A stretch of 64,000 nucleotides of DNA, from NCBI GenBank assembly GCA_002696035.1, contig NZQV01000010.1:620001-684000 (forward strand), given 5' to 3'. Every line of letters begins with the position of its first letter. The first letter of the stretch is position 1. Position numbers and translations under genes: made by a program. The stretch comes from Balneola sp. (GTDB taxonomy: Bacteria > Bacteroidota > Rhodothermia > Balneolales > Balneolaceae). The notes beneath the pieces are model-generated. The model did not search any database, had not been told where the DNA came from, and was given only the letters and a program-made list of their open reading frames with translations. Positions 10,001 to 19,700 of this stretch are shown one piece after another.

Positions 10001-10845
10001 AGTGGACTTTTACACACGAAGATGACCTTAATGATGTTCGCTTGAAAATGAAGGAGCTCATGAAGGGTGAAAAATCCAGTAACCTCAGCAGAAACCGGAA
10101 TTACACCAAAAGCGGAGATATAATTCATTGCGAATGGTACAACTCTGCTATGTTCGATCAGGATGGAAATATTATTTCCATCTTCTCCCTTGTTCATGAT
10201 GTATCGGACCGAAAAGAAAAAGAGCAACAGCTGGAAGAATCTCTTACAGAAAAAGAAACACTGCTTTCCGAGATCCATCACCGGGTCAAGAATAACCTGG
10301 CCGTTGTTTCGGGTATGATGCAGCTGCAGGCTTATGATACTGCCAATGAGGAGCTACAGACCAAGCTATTCGATAGTGTAATTCGGATCAAGACCATGGC
10401 TTCCGTTCATGAATTATTGTATCAGTCCAACAGTTTCTCCCGGCTTGATTTTTCTGATACCATCGTCAAACTGGTCGAGAACATTTCGGAAACGCTTCAG
10501 ACCGTCACGGAAATAAATCTTGATATCGAATGTGAACATATCAGCCTGAACATCAACAAGGCAATACCCGCTTCTCTAATCGTGAACGAAGTGGTTACCA
10601 ACATCTATAAACATGCGTTTGAAGGCCGACAGGAAGGCGATATTGTATTGCGCGTGAAACAAATTGATGATGAGGTTCTGATGAACATCAAAGACAACGG
10701 CGTGGGTTTTGATGTTGACCAAGCTGTAAGATCTGGCTCTTTGGGAATGCACCTGATCAGAGAGCTTACCGGACAAATTGAAGGTAAATACGAATACAAC
10801 AATACCAGCACGGGAACAGAATTCATTCTTCGTTTTAATAAATGA
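7090..10845 (+). CDS. Multi-PAS HisKA_2 sensor histidine kinase
   Basis: 1251 aa, soluble. It has no N-terminal receiver, unlike its neighbour. The protein starts with a PAS-like fold (MNKIEEIFRHSPFGFSYGEL). About seven further PAS/PAC modules are recognisable by repeated endings such as DVTEQKKAE, DITEQKEA and DVSDRKEKEQ. The kinase core is HisKA_2 with its His near residue 1061 (SEIHHRVKNNLAVVSGMMQL), then a HATPase with IKDNGVGF and GSLGMHLI. The multiple PAS modules suggest integration of redox, light or small-ligand signals, but no cofactor-binding Cys or His signature is clear enough to name one. It follows the paralogue at 2637-6986 by 103 bp and ends before a convergent phosphatase gene. 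Confidence 0.9.
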   Translation: MNKIEEIFRHSPFGFSYGELIVDDQGIPSDYLVKNVNKEFEHLSETQAATTEGKNASGIGFFNSFEHNSWLHFLGQIGKTDGKASETMYNTSLKEWVLVQAWFDENEYLAITYTPVADSSENIDSPSSVHFREVFDRVPHSVFVVDVTENHRFRINDFNEVQTDYLNMDRDEIQGKFIEEVFPKEVANSIIAHYNRCIESGEKITYEEDVILPGRGRRQYLTTVSPIKNKQGNIHRLVGSSMETTDRKKAEQALRKSEEQYRSFVQNSSEGIHLIEFTHPIDLSLNPEQQIAQIYKKGYVSACNDVMAKMYGYEHSEDLVDTNLLELHGSDDNPDNIEYLKNVIEHNYQLKDQLSVEMDVDGNEVYFMNNVHGIIEDDQLVRVWASQRDVTEQKKAEKSLRRTEALQNKMVSNIGDVIVIIDKNGNNRYKSPNIEKHFGWKPEELVGKNSFSLIHPEDRDKAQLYVNHLQKNPDEKVSYEIRYQHKNGEYLWINFTAVNLMDDPDVQGILGNYHDITEQKEAREALIREQEFNDALLKAATDGIVASDENGDLVLFNETAKDWHGIDLRKIPIEEGSTYYDLYHIDGETPLEPHEIPLVRAFKGETVQNAGMAIAPKGQPARYILASGSPVVGENGKQLGAVVLMRDVTERLETEQKLLENEERLTATLRSIGDGVITCDRNGNVVSVNQVAERLTGWKSEEAKGHDIDEVFNIINSKTREKAINPVQEALNKGVIVGLANHTILISKEGTEFQIADSCAPIKGKDDEILGCVLVFRDVTKEYKQREDLRKSEERFKALAYNVPGVIYLCKNDERYSMTFINHQVERLTGYSSEAFMDDNISFTELYHPEDKEWIIQEVDEALAEQRTFQLNYRIRHKDGEYRWVLEHGTGIYDEDGTLLYLEGYLTDITEQKEAEELVYKASQQLEFHINNSPLAVIISDENFHPKQWSESAEELFGWTEEEVWQMDSEEWTFTHEDDLNDVRLKMKELMKGEKSSNLSRNRNYTKSGDIIHCEWYNSAMFDQDGNIISIFSLVHDVSDRKEKEQQLEESLTEKETLLSEIHHRVKNNLAVVSGMMQLQAYDTANEELQTKLFDSVIRIKTMASVHELLYQSNSFSRLDFSDTIVKLVENISETLQTVTEINLDIECEHISLNINKAIPASLIVNEVVTNIYKHAFEGRQEGDIVLRVKQIDDEVLMNIKDNGVGFDVDQAVRSGSLGMHLIRELTGQIEGKYEYNNTSTGTEFILRFNK

Positions 10846-10914
10846 TCCCTGGACGACGAAGGCCTTCAAAATGCTTCCGTCCGGCCAAAGACCACTCCGA
10901 AAGAAAGTTCGATT

Positions 10915-12078
10915 TTACTGTATTAAGATGGGGAATCCATTCAGGCCAAGAAGCTCAGCGATTTTATGGCCTACATACGTATTATCTCTCCACCCCATAA
11001 ATTCGGTAGCGTGTGGACCATAAGCCATTAACGGAACCGGGGTCCCTGTGTGATATCCGGTCGTCCAGAAGATCTCGAGGGAATCTCCTTCCGCCAGTTG
11101 TCGTTGCAGTGTCATCCCTCCTGTTTCGTGATCTGCAGTAAGTACCACCAGGGTTTCACCATCTTCCTGTGCAAAATCGAGTGACGCTTTAACGGCAGCA
11201 TCAAAATCTTTTATTTCATTTAGTAAATACTGCACTTGATTGCCATGTCCGGCCCAGTCGATCTGACTTCCTTCCAGCATCAGGAAAAAACCATCTTCAT
11301 TTTTACTCAAAATGCTAAGCGCCTTTTCGATCATAGCTACTGAATTTGGCTCTGTATCAGCTCGTTCCAGCCCATCATCAGCAAAAAGCCCAAGCAATTG
11401 GTTGGATGTACTGTTTTGGAGATCATCCTTAGTTCTCAATATCTGATAACCGGCATCCTCGAACTCACCGATCAGATCCAAAGAATCTGCACGATGCTGT
11501 TCTGAGAAATATTCAAACCCACCGCCAAGGAATACTTCCACACCGGAATCCAGAAAATCATAGGCGATCTCATCTTCCATACTTCGCTGCTCAACATGAG
11601 TGGCAAAACTGGCGGGTGTAGCATGAGTAATGGATGAAGTTGAAACTAAACCCGTGCTCAGCCCCTGCTCTTCAGCCAGTTCAAGAATAGTTTTACAGGG
11701 AATTTGTTCCGGGTTCACGCCAATGGCACCATTGTAGGTTTTAAGTCCACATGAATAAGCCGTTGCGCCAGAGGCCGAATCGGTTATGAGATTGTCTGAC
11801 GAATGCGTTTTCACAAATCCGGTTACCGGCATGGTTTGCATATGCAGCAAGCCATCCGGACCTACAAGAGCCAGTTGTCCCGATGCAATCTGTGCTAAAC
11901 CGGTTCCGTCACCGATCAGGAAGATCACATTTTTTATATCTCTGTCTTCAACAAGTGGTAGATGTTCCGGTATTTGCTGTTGATTATCAGCTATGGCTAT
12001 AGATTCAGTAACATTCGTTTCGGGCTGTTGACAAGCCGAAACCAAGCCAATGATAAAAAGGGAAATCAGTATTCTCAT
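10915..12078 (-). CDS. Alkaline phosphatase, lipoprotein
   Basis: 387 aa. A signal sequence ends in a lipobox (GLVSAC, Cys16), so the mature protein is probably lipid-anchored in the cell envelope. The alkaline phosphatase fold is shown by metal ligand D57 in FLIGDGTG, the nucleophile Ser101 in the DSASGATA motif, and the C-terminal metal motifs TADHETGG and GYHTGTPVPLMAYGP. It hydrolyses phosphomonoesters to release phosphate, with Zn/Mg expected. At 387 aa it is shorter than E. coli PhoA but normal for the Bacteroidota/Bacillus-type enzymes. It is convergent with the kinase gene ending at 10845. No Pho box could be identified. Confidence 0.92.
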   Translation of the reverse strand: MRILISLFIIGLVSACQQPETNVTESIAIADNQQQIPEHLPLVEDRDIKNVIFLIGDGTGLAQIASGQLALVGPDGLLHMQTMPVTGFVKTHSSDNLITDSASGATAYSCGLKTYNGAIGVNPEQIPCKTILELAEEQGLSTGLVSTSSITHATPASFATHVEQRSMEDEIAYDFLDSGVEVFLGGGFEYFSEQHRADSLDLIGEFEDAGYQILRTKDDLQNSTSNQLLGLFADDGLERADTEPNSVAMIEKALSILSKNEDGFFLMLEGSQIDWAGHGNQVQYLLNEIKDFDAAVKASLDFAQEDGETLVVLTADHETGGMTLQRQLAEGDSLEIFWTTGYHTGTPVPLMAYGPHATEFMGWRDNTYVGHKIAELLGLNGFPILIQ

Positions 12079-12149
12079 GATCTTTCAGTTTTTGATCTGA
12101 AGTTATGAATTTTGAGTATCTGCGGGGTTAACCCACTATTAAATAACCT

Positions 12150-13715
12150 TTAAGAAAACAAAGCTTTGATCAGGCCCCATAACCCTTTGGCAGGTTTGGG
12201 TGCATTTTGATTTCTTGTAGTTGCCTTCTGTATCCGTTCGGTAGGAATTGTTGATTCCTGAGATCTGTCCTTATCCTGTTTTTGTGGTGATCCTTTTCTG
12301 GATTTGGAAGACGATCTTGAATCGCTTTTTGAACTATCATCAGATTTTTCTGAGGCGGGTTTATCAGCCTTCAGTACTACATCTACTTTATCAAGGTTTT
12401 GGACACGTTTATTGGCTTCTATAATGTCTTTTTTAGAAAGCTTTTTCATTTCCTTCTTGTTGGTCTTTTCAGATTTTGAAGATTCGTTGGTTTCTTGTTC
12501 TTGCTTTTTCTCAGGGGTTCGTTTTTTGGAAGAACCTTTGTCAGATTTCTCAGAATCAGATGGCTTCCTTTTCTTACTGCTTGTCTCCTCTTTGGATGAT
12601 TTGGAAGAACCACCAGCCTGTAAGATCTCGAGTTGATCACCTACTTTATCCTGAATAGCACTAAATGCACGGCGGTCTTTCTTATTCACAAAAGTGATGG
12701 CCGTTCCTGTCTTATCATAGCGCCCGGTTCTGCCAATTCGGTGCACATAATCTTCCACCGCGCGGGGCACATCATAATTAATGATCAGGGAAATATTATC
12801 AATATCAATTCCCCTGGCTAATACATCGGTGGCTACAATAACCGGCACCTGACCGCTTTTGAAGGCATGCAGCGCTTTGTTTCGCTCATCCTGATCGCGG
12901 TCGCCATGAATACTGCCGGCTTTGATGCCTTTCTTCTGAAGCAACCGTTCCAGTTCGTCAACTCCACGCTTGGTGGCACAAAAAATGATGCAAGATTCCC
13001 AGGGCAGATCATCCAACACTTCCTGAACCAGCTCCAGTTTCTGTCGCTGATCTACAAAATAGCCTTTCTGGGTGATACTACCGGAAGGTTTCTCAATTGC
13101 GATCTCGATCTTCTCGGGATCTTTCATGAACCGATTGGCCAGCTGCTTGATCTCGTTGGGCATAGTAGCTGAGAACAACAAGGTCTGTCGTTCTTTGGGT
13201 AATTTCTCGATGATCTTGGTTACATCAGGCAGGAAACCCATGTCCAGCATCCGGTCGGCTTCATCAAGTACCAGAAACTTCACATGACTGAAATCAATAT
13301 CCAGCACTTTGGTTTGGTCGATGATACGACCGGGAGTTGCTACAATAATATCAACCCCAGAGCGGATAGCTTTTGCCTGTTGTGCGAAATCCTCGCCCCC
13401 AATGATCGTAGCCGAGGAAATACCGGTGTGGTACCCAAGAGCAAAGATCTGCTCATCAATTTGCTGAGCAAGTTCGCGCGTTGGCGATAAAATAAAAGCT
13501 TGTGTATGCTCGGAGGGATTCTCCAGTATTTGCTGAAGGATCGGAATAACAAAGGCCCCCGTTTTTCCGGTACCGGTTTGGGCAGCACCTATCAGGTCTT
13601 TTTTTTCTAAGATGATAGGAATGGCTTGTTCTTGTATGGGCGTCGGTTCGGTATAATTTATATCTCTTAAGCCGGAGTTCAGCTTGTCTGCTAAGTCAAA
13701 ATCGTTAAATGTCAA
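12150..13715 (-). CDS. DEAD-box ATP-dependent RNA helicase (RhlE-like)
   Basis: 521 aa. All core motifs are present in order: Q motif (EPTPIQEQAIP), motif I (AQTGTGKT), PTRELAQQ, TPGR, motif II DEAD (LVLDEADRMLDMGF), SAT, and motif VI (HRIGRTGR). The core ends near residue 370. The remaining ~150 residues are a low-complexity tail rich in Ser, Lys, Glu and Asp, typical of cold-shock or RNA-degradation-associated helicases. The final ~15 residues (KGLWGLIKALFS) form a hydrophobic/amphipathic end. The protein unwinds structured RNA in ribosome assembly or mRNA turnover. The C-tail codons are repetitive, which may make tail length variable between strains. Confidence 0.93.
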   Translation of the reverse strand: MTFNDFDLADKLNSGLRDINYTEPTPIQEQAIPIILEKKDLIGAAQTGTGKTGAFVIPILQQILENPSEHTQAFILSPTRELAQQIDEQIFALGYHTGISSATIIGGEDFAQQAKAIRSGVDIIVATPGRIIDQTKVLDIDFSHVKFLVLDEADRMLDMGFLPDVTKIIEKLPKERQTLLFSATMPNEIKQLANRFMKDPEKIEIAIEKPSGSITQKGYFVDQRQKLELVQEVLDDLPWESCIIFCATKRGVDELERLLQKKGIKAGSIHGDRDQDERNKALHAFKSGQVPVIVATDVLARGIDIDNISLIINYDVPRAVEDYVHRIGRTGRYDKTGTAITFVNKKDRRAFSAIQDKVGDQLEILQAGGSSKSSKEETSSKKRKPSDSEKSDKGSSKKRTPEKKQEQETNESSKSEKTNKKEMKKLSKKDIIEANKRVQNLDKVDVVLKADKPASEKSDDSSKSDSRSSSKSRKGSPQKQDKDRSQESTIPTERIQKATTRNQNAPKPAKGLWGLIKALFS

Positions 13716-13863
13716 TGTATTGGTCTGTTATGAAAATTTTTTATCAATAGTTTGAATATACATAGATTAAATGATTATTTATTCCACTTTGGTATGATTT
13801 ACCCTATTTTAACCAACTGAATTTAGATCTATTAATTAAAATGAAAATCACCAACTAATAACT

Positions 13864-14613
13864 ATGAAATTGAACAAATTATCGATGGTTGCTTTTTTGA
13901 GTGCAGTACTGTTTTTCACAGCCTGTGATCAAGGACAAATGGGAACTCCGAATGCTAACTTAGATACCAAACTGGATAGCGTAAGTTACGCTCTGGGATA
14001 TCAAAACGGAACTTTTCTTGCTCGTGAAGGCATCACTGAAGTTAATATGAACGACTATAATGCCGGTATTCAGGCTGGCTTGTCATCCGGAGAGGGCGCT
14101 CTTACTCAAAATCAGATCATGTCTGTGACGAACTCCTACCTTCAGGAGCTTCAGGAACAAAGAAGCAATGAGAATGTAGAGGCCGGACAAGCATTTCTGG
14201 AAGAAAACCTCACTAAAGAAGGTGTTCAGGAAACGGAATCAGGACTTCAGTATAAAGTAATCGAAGAAGGTGACGGTGAGTCGCCCTCCGCACAAAATGT
14301 TGTTCGGGTGCATTACACCGGCCGATTGATTGATGGAACCGTTTTTGATACGAGCATTAAAGAAGTAGCTCAGGAAAATGATCTATACAGTCAGCAGCGC
14401 GAACCTTACGATGGAGCTGAATTTCCGCTCAACCGTGTAATTCCAGGCTGGACGGAAGGTGTTCAGCTAATGCAGGAAGGTGCTACTTATGAGTTCTACA
14501 TTCCGGCTGAACTCGCTTATGGAGCACGTGCGCCACAGGGAAGCCCTATTGGACCTAATGAGACCTTGATCTTTGAAGTGGAACTGCTTGAAGTGAAAGC
14601 TCCTCAGAACTGA
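13864..14613 (+). CDS. FKBP-type peptidyl-prolyl cis-trans isomerase, lipoprotein
   Basis: 249 aa. The signal peptide ends in a lipobox (FFTAC, Cys21), indicating an envelope lipoprotein. Residues ~33-120 match the helical FKBP_N dimerisation domain (LDSVSYALGYQNGTFL). Residues ~140-245 are the FKBP catalytic domain, with VRVHYTGRLIDGTVFDTS, the FPLNRVIPGWTEGVQLM segment and the final LIFEVELLEV strand. It is a periplasmic folding catalyst of the FkpA/Mip type. The domain is complete, with the aromatic pocket residues in place. It is transcribed alone and followed by a strong hairpin terminator. Confidence 0.94.
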   Translation: MKLNKLSMVAFLSAVLFFTACDQGQMGTPNANLDTKLDSVSYALGYQNGTFLAREGITEVNMNDYNAGIQAGLSSGEGALTQNQIMSVTNSYLQELQEQRSNENVEAGQAFLEENLTKEGVQETESGLQYKVIEEGDGESPSAQNVVRVHYTGRLIDGTVFDTSIKEVAQENDLYSQQREPYDGAEFPLNRVIPGWTEGVQLMQEGATYEFYIPAELAYGARAPQGSPIGPNETLIFEVELLEVKAPQN

Positions 14614-14637
14614 TCAAATTAATTGATTCTGTGTACA

Positions 14638-14670
14638 GGCTCTTCAGAATTTTCTGAAGAGCCTTTTTTT
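14638..14670 (+). terminator. Rho-independent terminator of the FKBP gene
   Basis: An 11-bp perfect stem (GGCTCTTCAGA / TCTGAAGAGCC) with a 4-nt loop is followed directly by seven T residues, 25 bp after the FKBP stop codon. Confidence 0.92.
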
Positions 14671-14832
14671 ATGTCAGCAGTTTTTGCCCGTTCTGTTATA
14701 ATAGATTAATCTGAATTAGGAACATCTATACACAAATGATTTCATAAAGTCTGATATTAAGAAAAGAAATAAGGGAAGCTGACTATCAATCAACTTCCCC
14801 TGATACGTTGGCTTTTTGGGGTATAAGATCTT

Positions 14833-14868
14833 AGCTGCTATGTGCTTACACATAGTAGCTTTTTTTTT
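14833..14868 (+). terminator. Second hairpin plus T-tract, possible end of a small RNA
   Basis: AGCTGCTATGTG and CACATAGTAGCT pair over 12 bp (one G-U) around a CTTA loop, followed by eight T residues on the plus strand. The plus orientation does not serve the minus-strand recD gene, whose stop is at 14908. The FKBP gene already has its own terminator 165 bp upstream. It may end an unannotated plus-strand transcript that starts after 14670, where a TATAAT stands at 14697-14702. Confidence 0.6.
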
Positions 14869-14907
14869 GAAATTTGTTCCAGAGAAATCCAAAAAGTGCT
14901 GCCTGAG

Positions 14908-16722
14908 TTAACTCCTTCCCCAAAGTTTTTGCCTGACGCCACTATTTCTTTGTACCGATCTTTGGATCATACCTATCAAAACTTCCTTATCTGCAATAAC
15001 AAGAGTATTCTGACGGGCTCTTGTTACAGATGTATATAAAATCTCTTTAGAAAGTATTGAATTCATTCTACTTGGAAGCACAATAGCTACATCGCTGAAT
15101 TCCGATCCCTGACTTTTATGTACCGTGATGGCAAATGCCGTTTCATAATGTTGCAGGCGTGGCGCCGAAAGTCTGGTCTGATGCTCTCCTTCAAAGGTAA
15201 TGGTGCCGTCAGTCACATTATATAAACCGATCTCGCCGTTCTTTATTTTAAGGACCGGGTCATTTCTCGTAGCCATCACTGGCCGACCATGATACCACAC
15301 ATTAGACTGAAGCATTCCCTGTGATCTTTTTATGGAAGCTTCAATATCTTTGTTCAAGACTTCTACGCCAGCCGGTGATTTCCGGATCGCGCATAATATT
15401 TTCCTCCTTCCTGCAGCCTTCATCATGGCCAAAGGATCTTCTTCTGTATAGGATTCGTAGTGGTTCAGCCCAAAATCGTTCTTTACTTTAGCAAGATTTT
15501 CAGCAGAATACGGGAGCCACTGTACGTCTGGATACTTTTTGTCCTCAAGAATGGAAATAACTTCCCGGGCATCAGATCGGTTGATAGCCTGCGACAATTT
15601 CTGAATACCGCTATCCTCCCCAAATCGATAACTTTTAGTCAGAAATACCACACAATCATTTATGCTTGAATTTTCTGCTGATGTTTGAACCATTCCACCC
15701 TTCACTTTACTCAGGGACTCAACAATAGATTTTGAGAATGTATTATCACCCTGACAAAGATCTCCCAAAATAGAACCGGCTTCCACAGATGCCAGCTGAT
15801 CTTTGTCACCCAGCGCAATGAGTTTCGTTTTAGGGCCAATAGCTCTTGTAAGGTGCACCCAAAGATTAATATCGAGCATTGATGCCTCATCAACGATCAC
15901 AAGGTCGTATGGAAGCGGATTTTGCTCGTTGAACCTGAAGGATGTGCCCCTGTGATTGGCAGCCAAAAGCTTATGTACCGTTAAGGCTGTTTCCGGAATA
16001 TTCACCTTATCCCTGAACTCATCAGCAAGCCCCTCTTTTCTGCTTTCAATAGATTCCAGGAGTCGGCGGGCAGCTTTACCGGTTGGCGCTGCCAAAGCAA
16101 TATGAAATGAATTCTCGGAATGCAGACGTGCATGAGCCAGAATAATGGATAAAACGGTATGGGTTTTTCCGGTTCCCGGCCCACCGGTGATGACGACAAA
16201 GTCCTTCAAAAAGCTGAGAATAACCGCTACATCCTGCCAGTTTATTTCAAACAGGTCGGCTTTGGGGGGCAACAGGTCTTTGAGTATTTCCACCGCTTCA
16301 TCTTCAAGCGAATGAGTATTTGACGTCTGCCTTTGAACCCAGTCACAAAATTCCTCTTCAAATTTCCAGAACCGGTGCAGGTACAACCGACCTTCCTCCA
16401 AAACAAGGGGTTGCAGTTCTTCCCCATTGCTCACAAGCTCGCACTGTTCAAGAGATTCCAACCAGCTTGAGAACGTGTCCTCGTCGAGTATTATCCCTGT
16501 TTCCTTTTCTTCAAAAAGATAATTGTTGGCATTTGGAAGACTCAGATCCAGGCACAGATGTCCGTTTCGTTGTGCAAAAATACACGCAGCTGCGGCAAAA
16601 AGTACCTCATCAGATACTTTCTGATCCAGCGTCATCAAAAACCGGACAAACTCGCATTCAAGGTCGGTTATAAAACCTTTCTGTTTCCATTCATTTAAAT
16701 ATTCCCAGGCTGACTGCATCAC
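14908..16722 (-). CDS. recD: Exodeoxyribonuclease V alpha subunit (RecD helicase)
   Basis: 604 aa SF1B helicase. Walker A TGGPGTGKTHT lies near residue 177, Walker B VDEASMLD near 275 and the UvrD_C_2 motif TVHKSQGSEF near 532. The N-terminal ~120 residues resemble the RecD interface domain that docks on RecC. It is the fast 5'-3' motor of RecBCD, which processes double-strand ends for recombination and degrades foreign linear DNA. The gene overlaps recB by 4 bp (ATG inside the recB end), so it is translationally coupled and last in a recC-recB-recD operon. Length is normal for the family. Confidence 0.95.
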   Translation of the reverse strand: MMQSAWEYLNEWKQKGFITDLECEFVRFLMTLDQKVSDEVLFAAAACIFAQRNGHLCLDLSLPNANNYLFEEKETGIILDEDTFSSWLESLEQCELVSNGEELQPLVLEEGRLYLHRFWKFEEEFCDWVQRQTSNTHSLEDEAVEILKDLLPPKADLFEINWQDVAVILSFLKDFVVITGGPGTGKTHTVLSIILAHARLHSENSFHIALAAPTGKAARRLLESIESRKEGLADEFRDKVNIPETALTVHKLLAANHRGTSFRFNEQNPLPYDLVIVDEASMLDINLWVHLTRAIGPKTKLIALGDKDQLASVEAGSILGDLCQGDNTFSKSIVESLSKVKGGMVQTSAENSSINDCVVFLTKSYRFGEDSGIQKLSQAINRSDAREVISILEDKKYPDVQWLPYSAENLAKVKNDFGLNHYESYTEEDPLAMMKAAGRRKILCAIRKSPAGVEVLNKDIEASIKRSQGMLQSNVWYHGRPVMATRNDPVLKIKNGEIGLYNVTDGTITFEGEHQTRLSAPRLQHYETAFAITVHKSQGSEFSDVAIVLPSRMNSILSKEILYTSVTRARQNTLVIADKEVLIGMIQRSVQRNSGVRQKLWGRS

Positions 16723-19700
16723 TTAGCTCCCCTGAAAAATTCGTCCAGTTTTGTAATGATCTCCAGATCTGGTTTGTGGAAGAAAACACCACTTCCCGGG
16801 TTATCAGGATCAACTCCCCGCAAATAAAGGTAAAGCGCTCCTCCAAAGTGTTTCTCATAGCTATAATCAGGCATACGCATACTTAAATACCGATGCAGAG
16901 CCAGGGTATAAATGTGGTACTGGAGATCATAGCCGGAATCGAGCATGGCCTCTTGCAATTGCTCAGGGGCATAATCTTCGGGAGAATTGCCCAGATGATT
17001 TGATTTATAATCCAGGATATAATAGTTACCCTCGTGCTCAAAGGTCAGGTCAATGAAGCCCTTCATAAATCCATGAACCATTTCATGATCTTCTTTTGAG
17101 CCCTCCATTTCCGGACGGATCATATTCCAAAGTTGAGCCGGCTCAATATTTTCTACCGGAAAAAAGAACTCCATCTCCTTCAAAAGGTTGTTTTCTTTGA
17201 TGTTTGACAAAATAGTATTTGGTGTAAACAAAGGATGATCAAGCGTTTCTTTGACCCAGTCCACAGCTACCGGAATCCATCGTTTATCGATCCCATAGTA
17301 TTCCAGATTCTGTGTAATCACCTCTTCAAGGTTTTGTGGATCTGAGAATACCAGGTCCTCAAATATCATGTGCAAGCAAGTACCGGCATTTGCTCCTTTT
17401 GGGAACCCAAAGCGATCGTTTTGGTCTTTCAGGTCTTCCTCCACCTGGAAAGAGACAAACTCATCGTAATCCTTTCCAGGATCAGCATGATCTTTCTTTC
17501 CGGATAAGGAAGAATAACTAAGCATTTTGGGGAAATGAAATACATCCGTGCGATTGAATACAGCGGACTGAAGTGCGTACTCGTCTTGATGTCCGCCGAG
17601 ATCAGCTTTTACATCGGCTGTCAATGGGGCTCTAACCTTTATTTCATCGGCATTAGCAAGAACTTCAGCAATAGCATCAAAATTCGAAAAGTCCCCCATT
17701 CCACGATCTCCATTCAGGATATATGCGAGCGGGGAATCAGCGATCTTTTTATAATTGGGAAGCATCACAAAACAGGCAGAAACAGCCCTAGTCAATGCCA
17801 CGTAGGTTAAACGCACATCCTCTGCCCGGCTTTGGTGCTCGGTAATGGCCCGGTATTCATCCTTTTCTTTATGTTCAATATCCTGGCTGATGTCGATATG
17901 AATTTGATCATCGTGATAGAATTTAAGAACTGAATCTTTCTTGGTAGAAGACCTGGAGTTCCATAGAAACGGACAGAATACAATAGGATATTCCAGTCCC
18001 TTGGAAGAATGCATCGTGGTGATCTGAACGAGATCCTCATCGCTTTCGAGACGTAATTCTTCGTCTTCTGAGGACGCATTATCTCGATCTTCATTCACTT
18101 TAGTAAAGAACCATTTCAACAAGGATCTTGGATCGAATTTTTGCTCTTTCGCCGTTTTAGAAAGTACTTCTGCAAGGTGATACAAATTGGAAATACGTCG
18201 CTCAGCAGCCTTTTCTTTGGATAATCGCTCAATGATCCTGAACGTATCCAAAAGCTGCCCCATGGCGGCATCAATACCGGAATCCTCCCACCTTTCTGTT
18301 ATCTCGGAAAGCTTCAGTATCAGATCGGACCATTGTTGTTCATCACTATTGAGCTGAAGCAGATCTTCAGCCGTATAACCTAAAAGTGATGTTGCCAAAG
18401 CTGCTCGAATTCCCGGCTCATAGCTGATCTTTTGGACAGCACTTAAGATCCGTAGCAACTCCTCCGCTTCCTTTGTCTTGAACACGCTGCTTCTGGATCT
18501 CAAAACAGAGCTGACGCCCTTCTCCCGCAATGCCGCCTGAATGGCTTCGCCTTCTTTCCCTTGCCGTACCAAAATGGCGATATCTTTTTCCTTAACCTGG
18601 GTGCCATCCAGCAGAAAATCACCCGAAAGTAAATGAAGAATTTCGTTGGATATCACCTCATAGAGATCCTCGCTTACATCGGGTTTTCTAGAATATTCAT
18701 CTTCATTTAGTGATATGAACTGCAGGGGATTAACCTTTTCACCATATCTGTTGGTTAAATATGTTTTATCACTTTTATCATCAGGATACGAAGCCGACCT
18801 GAACTCCAGTTTATCTAACAAAAAGGAGTTATCAGATTGTGTAAACAGATCATTTACCCCGTTTATCATTCCCTTGCTTGATCGGTAATTATGCAACAAG
18901 TGATAGGCCTGACCTTCAGTCACATCAGCACGGGCTGAGAGGTACGTGAAAATATCGGCTCCGCGGAAGCCATAGATCGCCTGTTTGGGGTCTCCGATCA
19001 TGAATAACCCTGTTCCCTTTCGCCCAAAATAGATCTTCCTGAAAATGGTGTATTGAACCGGATCGGTATCCTGAAATTCATCTACCAGTGCCAATGGAAA
19101 CTTCTCACTCAGTTTTCTGGAAATTATACCTTCACGATCATTCACCAAACCTGATTCCGTGATGTCCAACAGGTCATTATAACTCAGCACATTGGCAGAA
19201 CGCTTTTGCTGTTCAAAGTTCGCTTTCACCTGAGTCACAGACTCGGAGATAAAGGCCGGCTTCAGGTAGCTCAGCTTTTCAGCAAGCTCTATATAGGCAT
19301 CCATTTGCTTGAAAAAATCCAGATCCGGAACCTCAAAAGCTGACTTACTCCCTTTGTTTTTCATATAAGTTCCAAACCGATCCATCCGATCTGATATATT
19401 GATCTTTGGCCGGGCTGAATCCATTAATTCCAGCAGGTTTTGCCAATCCTCTTTCCAGGTATTGGAGCCCGCTTTAAAATAAGTACCATGCAGCTTTCCG
19501 TTCAGATACATATCAGAGATCTCTTCTCCATCCTTCTCCCACAACTCTTTAAGCCTGATGAATGTGGTGCTCAACTGCTCTATGTATTTCGAGAGATCAG
19601 CTCGGCTTACATTATCCGGTACTACTTTACTGCGGGGATGAGTCAATACATCCTCAATGATCTTTCTCAATTCATCCGGACCAAAACCATCGTCGGTTAA

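Noticed and set aside
12304-12636. Plus-strand ORF rich in Ser, Leu and Phe opposite the DEAD-box gene
   Set aside because: It is the antisense reading of the Ser/Lys/Glu-rich low-complexity helicase tail.
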